Source: Psychrobacter aquimaris (GTDB lineage Bacteria > Pseudomonadota > Gammaproteobacteria > Pseudomonadales > Moraxellaceae). Taken from it: DNA of 64,000 bases. Where the stretch lies: assembly GCF_016107525.1 (NCBI RefSeq), contig NZ_JABASR010000001.1:62001-126000 (forward strand). Direction: 5' to 3'. Of this stretch, positions 54,610 to 64,000 are shown in pieces. Position 1 is the first letter of the stretch. Each line of letters begins with the position of its first letter. Below the pieces are notes generated by a model that saw only the letters and a list, made by a program, of their open reading frames with translations, searched no databases and was not told where the DNA came from. Both the position numbers and the translations under genes were made by a program.

Positions 54610-56721
54610 ATGCGAATGCCTGAACCGCGCTCGTCGCGTCAGTTAAATCAATTGGCCACTCAGCTACAGGGCGAAGCTGAAATTAGTGGTGTCAACGCGT
54701 CTGGGACGCAAATATCAAGTCGTGCTTTTGAGATGGTCACCGATTTTGATCCAGCAGGGGATCAACCCCAAGCAATCGAGAAGTTGGTCAACGGTATCAA
54801 CTCTGGTATGGATGAACAGTTACTGCTGGGTGTGACGGGTTCGGGTAAGACGTATACCATGGCAAAGGTCATCTCTGAGACTCAACGTCCAACCATTATC
54901 ATGGCGCATAACAAGACGCTTGCTGCGCAGTTATATGGTGAATTTAAGTCGTTTTTCCCTAATAATGCGGTTGAGTATTTCGTCAGTTATTATGATTATT
55001 ATCAGCCGGAAGCGTATGTCGCTGCCAGTGATACCTTTATCGAAAAAGACAGCGCTATTAATGATCATATTGATCAGATGCGTCTGTCAGCGACGCGTGC
55101 ACTCCTTGAGCGCCGTGATGCGATTATTGTCGCTTCAGTATCGTGTATTTATGGTCTGGGTGATCCAGAAAGCTATCTAAAAATGCTGCTGCACGTCGTC
55201 GTTGGTGACAAAATCGATCGTACTGCTACCATTAAACGTCTCGTTGAAATGCAATATACGCGTAACGAACTGGACTTTGGACGCGGTACGTATCGTTTGC
55301 GTGGCGAGCTACTCGATATTTATCCTGCTGAATCTGAGCAGCTGGCGGTACGCGTGCATTTGTTTGACAATGAAGTAGAGAAAATCACTTGGTTTGATCC
55401 ATTGACGGGTAAGACGGTACGTAGCGTGCCACGTATTACCATTTATCCAAAGTCGCACTATGTGACGCCGCGTAATAAGTTAGAAGCTGCCAGTCATACC
55501 ATTCGAGCTGAGCTTGAGCCGCGTCTGGAGTATTTCCGCGACAATAATAAATTGGTTGAAGCGCAGCGTCTTAAAGAGCGCACCCAGTATGACCTTGAGA
55601 TGATTCAGCAGCTCGGCTACTGCAACGGTATTGAAAACTATTCGCAGCATCTCTCCGGTCGTCCGTCAGGGGAAGCACCGCCGACCTTATTTGATTATAT
55701 TCCAGAAGATGCATTGCTATTCCTCGATGAATCGCATGTCACTGTTTCGCAAATCGGTGCGATGTATAAAGGCGATAGATCACGTAAAGAAAATTTGGTC
55801 AATTATGGCTTTCGTTTGCCAAGTGCGATGAATAACCGTCCGATGAAGTTTGAAGAGTGGGAGCGCATCAAGCCTAAGACCATATATGTGAGTGCCACGC
55901 CTGCATTGTATGAGCTTGAGCATAGTGAGCAAGTCGTTGAGCAAGTCGTCCGTCCAACTGGGCTGATTGATCCTGAGATTGAAATTCGTCCTGTATTGAC
56001 GCAGGTTGATGATGTGTTATCAGAGATTACTAAGCGCCGAGAAAAAGATGAGCGGGTGCTGATTACCACCTTGACTAAGCGTATGTCAGAGGATTTGACC
56101 AGTTATCTAAAAGAATACGATGTCAAAGTTGCTTATTTGCATTCGGACATTGATACCGTTGAGCGTATGCAAATCATTCATGAGTTGCGGACTGGTGTGC
56201 ATGATGTGCTGGTTGGCATCAACTTATTGCGTGAAGGCTTAGATATGCCTGAAGTGTCATTGGTCGCGATATTTGATGCCGATAAAGAGGGGTTTTTGCG
56301 TTCTGAGCGTGCGCTTATTCAGACCATTGGTCGTGCGGCGCGTCATATCAATGGTAAGGCTATCCTTTATGCTGATCGCATTACCAACAGTATGCAAAAA
56401 GCGATAGACGAGACCGACCGTCGCCGTGAAAAACAAGTGGCATTTAACCTTGAGCATAACATCACCCCAAAAGGGGCACGTCGTAGTATCACCGATAAAA
56501 TCGATACGGGTGACGATCAGAATGCCAATGACAATCAAGTGATTCCTATCAAGAGCAATCTGCCTGATGTTGATATCAGCATCTTACGCAGTCCTGATTT
56601 GCTGGCCAAAGAAATCAATCGTCTTGAAAAGCTTATGAAGCAGATGTCACGTGATTTGAAGTTTGAAGATGCGGCAAAAACGCGAGATAAAGTGCTAGAG
56701 TTAAAGGCGCATTTGATTTAG
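54610..56721 (+). CDS. uvrB: Excinuclease ABC subunit B
   Basis: DNA damage-verifying helicase-like subunit of nucleotide excision repair. Walker A GVTGSGKT near residue 78, the beta-hairpin region [19 protein letters not shown]-like Walker B LLFLDESH, helicase motif [11 protein letters not shown] and a C-terminal UVR domain for UvrC (residues 660-700, [20 protein letters not shown]). At 703 residues it has an extra 40-residue N-terminus compared with E. coli (673). Confidence 0.97.
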   Translation: MRMPEPRSSRQLNQLATQLQGEAEISGVNASGTQISSRAFEMVTDFDPAGDQPQAIEKLVNGINSGMDEQLLLGVTGSGKTYTMAKVISETQRPTIIMAHNKTLAAQLYGEFKSFFPNNAVEYFVSYYDYYQPEAYVAASDTFIEKDSAINDHIDQMRLSATRALLERRDAIIVASVSCIYGLGDPESYLKMLLHVVVGDKIDRTATIKRLVEMQYTRNELDFGRGTYRLRGELLDIYPAESEQLAVRVHLFDNEVEKITWFDPLTGKTVRSVPRITIYPKSHYVTPRNKLEAASHTIRAELEPRLEYFRDNNKLVEAQRLKERTQYDLEMIQQLGYCNGIENYSQHLSGRPSGEAPPTLFDYIPEDALLFLDESHVTVSQIGAMYKGDRSRKENLVNYGFRLPSAMNNRPMKFEEWERIKPKTIYVSATPALYELEHSEQVVEQVVRPTGLIDPEIEIRPVLTQVDDVLSEITKRREKDERVLITTLTKRMSEDLTSYLKEYDVKVAYLHSDIDTVERMQIIHELRTGVHDVLVGINLLREGLDMPEVSLVAIFDADKEGFLRSERALIQTIGRAARHINGKAILYADRITNSMQKAIDETDRRREKQVAFNLEHNITPKGARRSITDKIDTGDDQNANDNQVIPIKSNLPDVDISILRSPDLLAKEINRLEKLMKQMSRDLKFEDAAKTRDKVLELKAHLI

Positions 56722-56810
56722 ATGGTAAGGTTTAGAATATAAAAACAGTAGGGCGGGTTAACAGATAGTTAGCTCGCCTTATTTTTGGATTATAAAAAGG
56801 AGAATAAAAA

Positions 56811-58286
56811 TTGGATACTAAAAGAATATTTGTACTGGGTAATGGCTTTGATTTAGCCCATTATCTGCCAAAAAAATATGAACATTTTATGAGTGCTATG
56901 AAGTCGATTGAAGAGAGCAAAGAAGATACGACAATTAGTTTTAATGAGCTGTTTAAAGACTATTTAACAGAAATCAGTTTGAAGGATAAAGGTAACCCAT
57001 TTATAAAAACTAAGGAAATGTATAAAACTGACGAATTAAGATTATCTAGCGATAAAATAAAAGTTTTTAAGGAAAAGCTAGAAGGGAATGGTTGGTTTCA
57101 GCATTTTAAGCATCATTTGACCGATGTAGATACGTGGATCGATTTTGAGAACGAAATCGAAAGTTTACTGGTGAAAATATGTGATTTATTTGAAATGAGT
57201 TTCGATGAAAAAACAATTGGTTACTTCTCAGATAGATTTCAAATACCTCTTCCTAATACGAATAAAAGTCGTAATTTGACTATAAAACATACAGATGTAC
57301 TATGTGGCAATTATCGCCAAGTCAATCTAATATTTTTTGATAATTTTAAATTACAAAAGATGTTTGTCCAGAATACGCTAAGTAATTTTCAGCTCATATC
57401 TAATATGTATTATAAAGCTGAAGATATACATAATCCGAACGGTTTTGGTGCAAGTAGTATTCAATATAGTGAAATTCTTGAAGAAGAGTTTGAAGAGCTT
57501 CAAGAACGCGATTCATCATATGGAAGAAGGGTTGCTAAAAGATCGTTTAAAAATATTGTAGATACAAAATTTTTAAAAAAATATTCAGGTAATTATTTAG
57601 AGTTTGAAGGCAATAGAGTATTAAGACAAATTTTGAGCCATTTAGATGGCTTCAATGACGTTTTTAAAATGTATATTAAGCTAGTAGTAAATGAGCTTGA
57701 GCCAGTAAGTGAGTTCATAAGATTTGGCGACTTGAATGAAAGTCTACAAGCAATATTTACTTTCAATTACTCTAACTCATTTGAACGTTTGTACTCTGAT
57801 GTCAAATTATTGAGTATTGACAAGGTTCAATATGTTCATGGCAGCACTAACAGTCCTAAGATTGTATTAGGCATAAGCGATTTGGAGGATGAACGCCTTA
57901 AAAAATATAAAGTATATGGGTTTGTTAAAACTCATCAAAAGTTAATTAATGATACTGACTACCAATTCCTTGACCATGAAGATCTAAATGTTAAACGTGT
58001 ATTAGGTCAATCTCTAAGTGATGTGCCTTATGAAGTTATCTTTTGGGGTCATTCTTTAGCTGATTCAGATGCAGAGTATATCAAAGCTGTGTTTGAGATG
58101 AATGCTGATGAAAACTTACCCAATGTGAAATTAAGAGTTTGGTGTTTCCAAAATGATCCTCATGAACCGTTAGCTAACTTAATTCACATTATTTCTAAGG
58201 AAGTTGTAGAGCGTTGGATGAAGAAAGGCTGGCTAGTATTTGAAGCTGCACCTGATATTTATGCAGAGAATAAAAAGGCTGAATGA
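56811..58286 (+). CDS. AbiH-like abortive-infection protein
   Basis: 491-residue protein of the AbiH family (phage abortive infection; mechanism unknown). The family's two signatures are present: N-terminal FVLGNGFDLAHYLPKKYEHFM and C-terminal YEVIFWGHSLADSDAEYIKAVF, with TFNYSNSFERLY in the middle. It starts with TTG, supported by AAGGAG 8 bases upstream; the next in-frame ATG would remove the GNGFD signature. The gene is visibly richer in A and T than uvrB and the aminotransferase around it, a sign of acquisition. It stands alone with no integrase or toxin partner. Confidence 0.82.
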   Translation: MDTKRIFVLGNGFDLAHYLPKKYEHFMSAMKSIEESKEDTTISFNELFKDYLTEISLKDKGNPFIKTKEMYKTDELRLSSDKIKVFKEKLEGNGWFQHFKHHLTDVDTWIDFENEIESLLVKICDLFEMSFDEKTIGYFSDRFQIPLPNTNKSRNLTIKHTDVLCGNYRQVNLIFFDNFKLQKMFVQNTLSNFQLISNMYYKAEDIHNPNGFGASSIQYSEILEEEFEELQERDSSYGRRVAKRSFKNIVDTKFLKKYSGNYLEFEGNRVLRQILSHLDGFNDVFKMYIKLVVNELEPVSEFIRFGDLNESLQAIFTFNYSNSFERLYSDVKLLSIDKVQYVHGSTNSPKIVLGISDLEDERLKKYKVYGFVKTHQKLINDTDYQFLDHEDLNVKRVLGQSLSDVPYEVIFWGHSLADSDAEYIKAVFEMNADENLPNVKLRVWCFQNDPHEPLANLIHIISKEVVERWMKKGWLVFEAAPDIYAENKKAE

Positions 58287-58533
58287 TCATAGCTTGAAAG
58301 CATTTTTTAGTAACTTACGCCTTATATTTCATAGCAGTATAGGTGATGACAAGTCACAGTCTCTTGTGTTGAATTGAGCTAATATTAGGATTAAAAGGAA
58401 GGGCTTCATAGGTGTAAATTAATAACTAATAATTGGTTGTATCAAAACTTGTGTTTATACCAAATGCCCCTTAATATGATATCAATGAGCAATATGAACT
58501 TATAACAACGGACGTTGAGGCACATAATCCATC

Positions 58534-59586
58534 ATGCAAAATAACAAATTCTTAGAATTAAATGCGAATGAAAACTCACTAGGCATGGCAGATTCTGCCA
58601 AACAAGCCATTATAGAATCTTTAGGTGAGGGCTTTCGTTATCCAGATAATCCACGCGCGGCGCTCATTAGCAAAATCGCCACCATCCATGGTGTGGCAGA
58701 AAACCAAATATCATTAGGTAATGGCTCGACTGAAAATATTCGAGCTACCTTACAAATGTTGCAAAATAAAGCATTAAAAGAGGGCAGACAGTTTCAAATG
58801 GTGATTCCTGTACCAACGTTTGATTGTGCAGAGATGTATGCAAATTCCATTGGCGTGCCTGTAGTCAAGATACCATTAACCGCTGAAAACTATGATTATG
58901 ATTTTGATGAACTACAAAAAGCAGCTGACGATTTTGATGGCATTAGCCTACTTTATATTTGCAATCCAAACAACCCAACTGGCATTATTACGTCAACGTC
59001 GAAGCTTAAAACTTGGATAAGTAGTGCACCAGATAACCATTACTTCTTGTTAGATCAAGCTTACTTGGAGTACGTGTCAGATCCGAGCTTTGAGAGTGGG
59101 ATTGAGTGGGTGAAACAAGGGTTGTCAGATAACCTTATTGTTATCCATACTTTTTCAAAGTTATGTGCCTTAGCCGGTATGCGAGTGGGCTACGCGATTT
59201 CTAACCCGCAAGCTATTGAGACTGTCGAAGCATTTATGTCTATGGATAATACCAACTTGTCAGGTGCGGTTGCTGCTATTGCGACGTTAAATGATGCCAA
59301 GTTTTTAGCGCTAAGTTTGCGCAATACCAATCAGTCGCGCCAGATGATTGAAACAGTATTAGACGATCTTGGCCTGCGTTACTTACCATCACAGACCAAC
59401 TTTATTTTTCATGAAATAAAAGGAGATTTAAAGGCTTATATCGATAGAATGCGCGACCATGGCGTCAAGGTCGGTCGCGAGTTTCCACCTGTTACAGGCT
59501 TCAACCGTTTAACGCTTGGCACGCCTGAGGAGATGGAAGTATTTATCAAAGTGCTAAAAAAATTTCGTGAAAAAGGCTGGGTTTGA
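58534..59586 (+). CDS. HisC-like PLP-dependent aminotransferase
   Basis: 350-residue class I/II aminotransferase of the histidinol-phosphate aminotransferase type. LNANENSLGMA and LGNGSTENI lie at the N-terminus, CNPNNPTG in the middle, and the PLP lysine in HTFSKLCALAGMRVGYA. The C-terminal GREFPPVTGFNRLTLGTPEE is typical of HisC relatives. No other histidine gene is near, so the substrate could be histidinol phosphate, an aromatic amino acid or another compound. AbiH gene lies upstream, a clear terminator downstream. Confidence 0.87.
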   Translation: MQNNKFLELNANENSLGMADSAKQAIIESLGEGFRYPDNPRAALISKIATIHGVAENQISLGNGSTENIRATLQMLQNKALKEGRQFQMVIPVPTFDCAEMYANSIGVPVVKIPLTAENYDYDFDELQKAADDFDGISLLYICNPNNPTGIITSTSKLKTWISSAPDNHYFLLDQAYLEYVSDPSFESGIEWVKQGLSDNLIVIHTFSKLCALAGMRVGYAISNPQAIETVEAFMSMDNTNLSGAVAAIATLNDAKFLALSLRNTNQSRQMIETVLDDLGLRYLPSQTNFIFHEIKGDLKAYIDRMRDHGVKVGREFPPVTGFNRLTLGTPEEMEVFIKVLKKFREKGWV

Positions 59587-59616
59587 TTAAGCCAGATAGA
59601 ATAGTTTCATAATCAG

Positions 59617-59653
59617 AAAAAGGGAGTAGCCTAGTGTACAGACTCCCTTTTTT
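59617..59653 (+). terminator. Terminator after HisC-like gene
   Basis: AAAAAGGGAGT / ACTCCCTTTTTT stem with a 14-base loop and T-run. Confidence 0.85.
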
Positions 59654-59867
59654 ATTGAAATAGGATAGGAGAGCCACAGCTAACGTCCCATTTTTACCAA
59701 CCTTAAACGCAGTTTTACATATCGCACCTTAAAAAATATCACGTCATATTATAGTATGAGTTAGTAAAGCACAGGCTACTAACTAAAAGGCGGGTTATAT
59801 GCTGGTCAGTGGCTGTAAAATTAGATGTGCTAAAGTATATTATAATTTTAAGGTCAGGGATATATCC

Positions 59868-60245
59868 ATGTTTGATATCAAATCGTTCTTTAAAAGAGAA
59901 GTAGAAAAAAAGCTCATCAATGTAGACGACTATATTTTTATGCCTGAGCGAGTAGATATGGAACTGGAAGGCGGATCATTAAACTGTGTACTCAATAGCG
60001 ATGGTCGAGTGGATATTTTTTATAGTAAGCAAGGCGTGACAGAGGTCAGCTCAGCAACGCGTAAGCATCCATTTACGGCATTCGAAACCGAGCTATATCA
60101 TGGTGTTTATGATGATGTTATTAATGACTTGGTCAAAGAAGTAGATAAGATTATTGACGGCTCTTCTAAGTATTTTAGTCGCAGTAAAATACGGCCTTTT
60201 ACAGCCACTTTGTCACAGAATCCAGTTGACAAAAACAAGTTCTAA
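59868..60245 (+). CDS. Hypothetical protein
   Basis: 125-residue soluble protein with no recognised domain. The N-terminus is basic and helical (FDIKSFFKREVEKKL), and the middle resembles a beta-rich fold (SLNCVLNSDGRVDIFYSKQG). AGGG about 10 bases before the ATG at 59868 is the only decent ribosome site; the frame can be extended upstream to 59799 but without one. It is followed by a strong terminator. Confidence 0.6.
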   Translation: MFDIKSFFKREVEKKLINVDDYIFMPERVDMELEGGSLNCVLNSDGRVDIFYSKQGVTEVSSATRKHPFTAFETELYHGVYDDVINDLVKEVDKIIDGSSKYFSRSKIRPFTATLSQNPVDKNKF

Positions 60246-60288
60246 ACTAAGGTGATGAGCTGAGTGGATGGTACAAAAACTCGGCAAT

Positions 60289-60323
60289 AAAAAGGGTGCG
60301 TTATCTATAACGCACCCTTTTTA
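60289..60323. terminator. Bidirectional terminator between hypothetical and lipoprotein genes
   Basis: AAAAGGGTGCGTTAT / ATAACGCACCCTTTT perfect stem with a 2-base loop. Confidence 0.85.
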
Positions 60324-60354
60324 TTATCTTATATTGAGGTGTTTATATCACATC

Positions 60355-60744
60355 TTATTTGACCAAACTGGTATAGCAGCTTTGTAGAGATTTTGCGACG
60401 ACTTTTGTGACCAGCTGTGTGCGATATTGCGAATCTATGGCAGCATTGCCCAATTCAACGAGCGTCACTTGCTGCGGCGCTTGCTCACTGACGCAGCCAC
60501 AAACATTACTTTTTACAGATTCTTGTTGTGTATCGGTCATCGCCACGCTCGCCACACGCCAAGCAGTTTGCTTTTCAATCTGACTGCGGCATTGATTATC
60601 AATCGCTGACTTAAAGACATTCATGCCAATCTCATTGGCAGTGCCGATAGCAGTGCCTGCATTATTATTCATGCCACCAGTCGTTGTGCATCCAGCTAGG
60701 GCAAAGGTAGCGAGCATAGCCGTTGACATTAAGATTTTTTTCAT
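60355..60744 (-). CDS. Small cysteine-containing lipoprotein
   Basis: 129-residue predicted lipoprotein: signal MKKILMSTAMLATFALAGC with lipobox LAGC (Cys at residue 19). The mature part has four further Cys residues (NQCRSQ, NVCGC, QSCYTS), likely forming disulfides. AAGGA before the ATG supports the start. No function can be assigned. Confidence 0.75.
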   Translation of the reverse strand: MKKILMSTAMLATFALAGCTTTGGMNNNAGTAIGTANEIGMNVFKSAIDNQCRSQIEKQTAWRVASVAMTDTQQESVKSNVCGCVSEQAPQQVTLVELGNAAIDSQYRTQLVTKVVAKSLQSCYTSLVK

Positions 60745-60940
60745 GAGTCTGGTCCTTTAAGATTTTTATTGGTTTTAAAGTGTCTGTTTGATAAAAATTG
60801 GCATTCAGTAGGAGTTGATGTTTGCTAGTCGAAAGGTATTCTCTCCAAGCAGGTCGTATATTATCAGCAAAATCCGTGCATGACATCATTAACCACTATT
60901 AGCGCAGAATGAAGCCATTTTTTATAAAAGCTTGACTGTA

Positions 60941-61174
60941 TCAATCTAGCCACGCATAAGGGTGATAATACGCATAGGCTTTATAACCGATATAGCCAGT
61001 AATCATCAACAAACCACCGACGATAAATAACCAAGTGGTGAGGTGTTTCCACGAAAAATTTTCAAAACTATCATTAAGCGCCGCAGAAATACTGGCGATG
61101 AAAAGCATGATGCAACCCAACAGCAGCATGAGTGTTGACGTGATTTCATAACCATCCACTCTAAAGTTCGGCAT
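60941..61174 (-). CDS. Small two-helix membrane protein
   Basis: About 77 residues with two hydrophobic segments (STLMLLLGCIMLFIASISA and TWLFIVGGLLMITGYIGYKA) separated by a short polar loop, ending in aromatic residues. The frame extends to a TTG at 61186, but the ATG at 61174 is the likelier start; neither has a good ribosome site. No family is recognised. Gene status is moderate. Confidence 0.5.
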   Translation of the reverse strand: MPNFRVDGYEITSTLMLLLGCIMLFIASISAALNDSFENFSWKHLTTWLFIVGGLLMITGYIGYKAYAYYHPYAWLD

Positions 61175-61360
61175 ACCATAACCCAAGAATAAAATTCATC
61201 TTACTTTAACGAGTTTTATAAATAGGTTAGATGGATTGTTCATGAAGTATTGCTGTATTTGGGTCGGATGTTTGTCGTTTTCTACGCTTGATACTATTCC
61301 TTGAAAGAATATTCTGCGCAAGGCAGCAAAGCCAAACCCATATATGCGTAGCTAAGTATG

Positions 61361-61398
61361 AAAAAAACCAGCTAAGGCAATGGCTCTTAGCTGGTTTT
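61361..61398 (-). terminator. Terminator after the DUF697-like gene
   Basis: On the minus strand ACCAGCTAAG / CTTAGCTGGT stem followed by seven T residues. Confidence 0.82.
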
Positions 61399-61432
61399 AT
61401 TTTATAAAGCTATTGTCTATTTTTTAACCGTT

Positions 61433-61948
61433 TTAGACATTTTTACCGTGTTGCTTTTGCTGAATATTTTTTGCGAGCTTGTAGCACTCATTGATGTGGT
61501 CATTGGCGATTTTTTTGAAAATCATATAACCCATTGTAGCGGCAACCATTTGACCACCTAGTGGAATAAATTTTGTCACTTGCTTAGCAGCGATACGACC
61601 ACCGAAGCCTTGTACCGTCTTTTTAACAATACCACGGGTCGCCATCAACCCTGCAAAATCAATAGTACGATCTTTCAAAGCACCCCAATGAATGGCTCGT
61701 GATTCTAGATCAACAGCTGCCTTACGGTCTTCAAGTAAGCCAAAGCGCTCGCTAATCTCAGGTAATAGCTGGGTAAGCATACCTGCATCTACGGCGACAT
61801 CAAAAAATGGCACAGGAACAATGGCGACGCCAGCAGAATATTTGGCACGTTTTTTGACCAGTTTTTGACATTCTTTTTTTACTTTTTCAAGGTCTAAGCT
61901 AGGGTCAATGGTATCTGGTAGTTTTTCAGCCAGTGGGGTAGTCTTCAT
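61433..61948 (-). CDS. DUF697-like hydrophobic-helix protein
   Basis: 171 residues. The segment VAIVPVPFFDVAVDAGMLTQLLPEISERFGL resembles the helical-hairpin part of DUF697 (YcjF/GTPase-associated) proteins: described here by its PVPFFDVAVD core. A Gly/Ala-rich second helical region follows (GGRIAAKQVTKFIPLGGQMV). AAGGA supports the start. It may associate with membranes. No partner GTPase is adjacent. Confidence 0.55.
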   Translation of the reverse strand: MKTTPLAEKLPDTIDPSLDLEKVKKECQKLVKKRAKYSAGVAIVPVPFFDVAVDAGMLTQLLPEISERFGLLEDRKAAVDLESRAIHWGALKDRTIDFAGLMATRGIVKKTVQGFGGRIAAKQVTKFIPLGGQMVAATMGYMIFKKIANDHINECYKLAKNIQQKQHGKNV

Positions 61949-62276
61949 AAAACATCCTTATAAATAATTAAAATAAAAAATTAGATTAAAAAGTCTCAAT
62001 AGATAGCAAGTATCTCAGTTGTTTACTATTTTATGGATTTCTAAGCGGCATACAATCATTGCTTTGTAGCAAAATGCAGAAAATTGCGGTCACTATGCAC
62101 CGTTTTTGTAAATAAAGGGTCAGGGTGTATTGAACATTCACAAATAGAGCATGAGTCATTTGCTCTACGCGGGTAATAAAGTATGGTTTATCACAATGTA
62201 ATGCAATAAAGAATGATAAACCAAGCCGCTTAAAATTGTCGTTGTGACCCTCTGCTAAAGCCAGTAGAATACGCAT
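61949..62276. other. Divergent region before recJ
   Basis: 328 bases without a supported gene. An 81-codon minus-strand ORF at 62031-62276 shows no family features and no ribosome site. The recJ start has only a weak upstream site. Confidence 0.35.
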
Positions 62277-64000
62277 ATGCTAAATTTAACCCCCCGTTAT
62301 ACCAGCACTCGCATCGACGAGTTGCCCACCGCGCTGCAACCACTTGCCGCCCAATCATTGACGCTTGCTCGCCTATACGCAGGTCGCGGCATTACCCAGC
62401 CTGATGAGCTAGAGACGCAACTCTCTGCTCTACTGCCAGCCGAAATGCTACATGGTGTTACAGAGGCAGTGCGTCTATTAGATGTCGCTATTGATAAGGG
62501 TCAGCGCATCCTTATCGTGGGCGATTTTGACTGTGATGGTGCGACCAGTACCGCATTGATGATGCGGGCGCTCACAAAAATGGGTGCAGTCGTTGACTTT
62601 TTAGTACCCGACCGCTTTAAATACGGCTATGGTTTGACATCAGAAATTGTCGAATTGGGTATTGAGAAGTATCATCCCGAGGTGATAGTGACCGTCGATA
62701 ACGGTATCTCAAGCCATGAAGGCGTGGCACGTGCGCAAGCCGATGGCGTCACCGTGATTATTACTGATCATCATTTGACGACTAAAGAAACACCGCCTGC
62801 GGAAGCTGTGGTTAATCCCAATCAGCTCGATTGTCACTTTAGCAGTAAAGCGTTAGTGGGCGTGGGCGTGGCATTTTATGTGCTCGGACGCTTAGCCAAG
62901 CTGCGCCGCGAAGCTGGTAAATCTACCGTGCAAGTCAGTCAATATTTGGATTTGGTGGCATTAGGAACGATTGCCGATGTTGGTGTGCTTGATAAGAACA
63001 ATCGCATTTTAGTGCATCATGGACTGGCGGCTATCCGGCAAGGACGCTGCTCGCTCGGTATCTTGGCACTCCTTGAACAAGCAGGGCGCGATCCTAAGCA
63101 GTTGCAGGCGCAGGATTTTGGTTTTGTCTTAGGACCTCGTATCAATGCCGCCGGTCGTATGGACAATATGAGCATCGGTATTGAGTGTCTGTTGACGGAT
63201 GACTGGAGTACGGCACAGCGTTTGGCGCAAGAGCTTGAGCAGTTAAACCGGACACGTCGACAGGTAGAAGGTGAGATGCGTGCGCAAGCGGATAGCATCG
63301 TGCAGACATTAGCCACTGCTGATACAGACATGGATGATGAGGCTACGGTGGATGACCACGAAAGCGGCGATGTCATTGTTCAAATTAGATCTGAGAAAAA
63401 AACGGTTAATAAGCATAAACGCAGTATCGTTTTATACCAAGATGATTGGCATCAAGGGGTCATCGGCATCGTCGCTGGACGGTTAAAAGAGAGTCATTAC
63501 TTGCCAAGTATTGTCTTTGCGCCATCAGATACAGAGCGTACGGGTGACAATGATGCTATTAAAGGGTCAGCACGGTCTATCGCTGGCGTGCACATTCGTG
63601 ATGCGATTGAACAGGTGGCTGAGCGCTATCCTGATTTAATCAGTCATTTTGGTGGTCATGCGATGGCAGCTGGTTTGACCCTTAAACGCCATAATTTTGA
63701 GGCATTTGTAACAGCTTTTAATGACATCATGACACAGATGGATGATGAGGTGTTTGCAGAGCAGAAATTCACTGATGGGCCTTTGCAGGCGAGTGACTTT
63801 AGCTTATGGTTCGCGGAACACTTAGCAGATGCCAGTATTTGGGGTCATGGCTTTGCACCACCAATATTTGATGGGGTCTTTGAGGTATTAAACTTTAAGA
63901 TATTAAAAGACAAGCACCTTAAACTTTCGCTGCGTTACCCTGATGTGCAGTATCCGATTGAAGCAATTTATTTTAACTTCGATAGCGAGGAATGGGATTA
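62277..64000 (+). CDS. recJ: Single-stranded-DNA exonuclease RecJ (3' end beyond window)
   Basis: 5'-3' single-strand exonuclease of the RecF repair pathway and mismatch repair. The ATG at 62277 opens a frame with no stop to the window end (574 codons so far). DHH-family metal motifs are present: VGDFDCDGATST (DxDxDG), VTVDNGISSHEG, TDHHLT (DHH) and the DHHA1 motif GGHAMAAG. An acidic insert near residue 345-375 (DTDMDDEATVDDHESGD) is not typical. Only the C-terminal OB-like end is missing. Confidence 0.95.
   Translation, partial: MLNLTPRYTSTRIDELPTALQPLAAQSLTLARLYAGRGITQPDELETQLSALLPAEMLHGVTEAVRLLDVAIDKGQRILIVGDFDCDGATSTALMMRALTKMGAVVDFLVPDRFKYGYGLTSEIVELGIEKYHPEVIVTVDNGISSHEGVARAQADGVTVIITDHHLTTKETPPAEAVVNPNQLDCHFSSKALVGVGVAFYVLGRLAKLRREAGKSTVQVSQYLDLVALGTIADVGVLDKNNRILVHHGLAAIRQGRCSLGILALLEQAGRDPKQLQAQDFGFVLGPRINAAGRMDNMSIGIECLLTDDWSTAQRLAQELEQLNRTRRQVEGEMRAQADSIVQTLATADTDMDDEATVDDHESGDVIVQIRSEKKTVNKHKRSIVLYQDDWHQGVIGIVAGRLKESHYLPSIVFAPSDTERTGDNDAIKGSARSIAGVHIRDAIEQVAERYPDLISHFGGHAMAAGLTLKRHNFEAFVTAFNDIMTQMDDEVFAEQKFTDGPLQASDFSLWFAEHLADASIWGHGFAPPIFDGVFEVLNFKILKDKHLKLSLRYPDVQYPIEAIYFNFDSEEWD

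Noticed and set aside
62031-62276. 81-codon minus-strand ORF upstream of recJ
   Set aside because: No ribosome site or family features; it just fills the divergent gap.
63017-63376. 119-codon minus-strand ORF with many Ser and Cys
   Set aside because: It is antisense to the clear RecJ coding frame, which runs to the window end.

Overview
The window is a 64 kb stretch of ordinary chromosome from a moderately AT-rich gammaproteobacterium, most probably a Psychrobacter or close Moraxellaceae relative. This placement is inference from gene content: PilSR, a two-domain polyphosphate:AMP phosphotransferase, an XRE-HTH/AlaA-type aminotransferase fusion, scattered ruvA/ruvB/ruvC, glycolytic genes present one at a time, and an FFLEELY-motif protein. 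There is no rRNA operon, prophage, plasmid backbone, intact transposase or CRISPR array.

Layout. 0.2-7.4 kb: glnS, a PLD-like protein, a 1-Cys peroxiredoxin, a GST-like protein, a META-domain lipoprotein, ruvC (minus) and fxsA. 7.5-7.75 kb: a 6S RNA gene on the minus strand. 8-11.5 kb: gpmI and a CtpA-type protease. 11.6-15.9 kb (minus): pilR, pilS and a GacA-like regulator. 16.3-24.4 kb: a PBP7-like endopeptidase, thiE, a small DksA-like protein (minus), pgk, an Ala-rich lipoprotein, fba, ruvA and ruvB. 24.5-30.6 kb (minus): a run of FFLEELY protein, ubiE, ubiJ, ubiB and a D-lactate dehydrogenase, which links quinone synthesis to a quinone-reducing enzyme. 30.9-34.8 kb: polyphosphate:AMP phosphotransferase and a PiT phosphate transporter. 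35-38.2 kb: the HTH-aminotransferase fusion (minus) with a cluster of repeated operator-like motifs upstream, then msrB and a glutathione peroxidase. 38.3-38.7 kb: tRNA-Val and tRNA-Asp behind a near-consensus promoter. 38.9-43.4 kb: a copper-type two-component system divergent from a DUF411 lipoprotein and two DUF305 proteins; a CusR/CopR-type copper box lies in the divergent region. 43.6-45.1 kb: tRNA-Asn and aspC (minus). 45.7-51.3 kb: a five-gene lipid-modification cluster (SDR, FAD oxidoreductase, DUF1365, CFA-synthase-like, DUF2177). 51.4-56.7 kb: thioesterase, CDF transporter, a DUF2059 remnant with a heptanucleotide repeat, dps and uvrB. 56.8-64 kb: an AT-rich AbiH-like defence gene, a HisC-like aminotransferase, small unknown proteins and recJ, which runs off the window end.

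The items most worth a second look are: (1) the XRE-HTH/aminotransferase fusion with four copies of an 8-bp motif upstream, a candidate self-regulating metabolic sensor; (2) a family of short TA-flanked inverted-repeat elements (three copies and one solo end) sitting in the pilS and thiE leaders and between ruvA and ruvB; (3) the copper box with its DUF411/DUF305 genes; (4) the lipid-modification cluster; (5) the lone AbiH-like gene with a TTG start; (6) overlapping alternative hairpins in the tRNA leader. No wholly new multi-gene system is obvious; the fusion protein with its putative operators is the best candidate.
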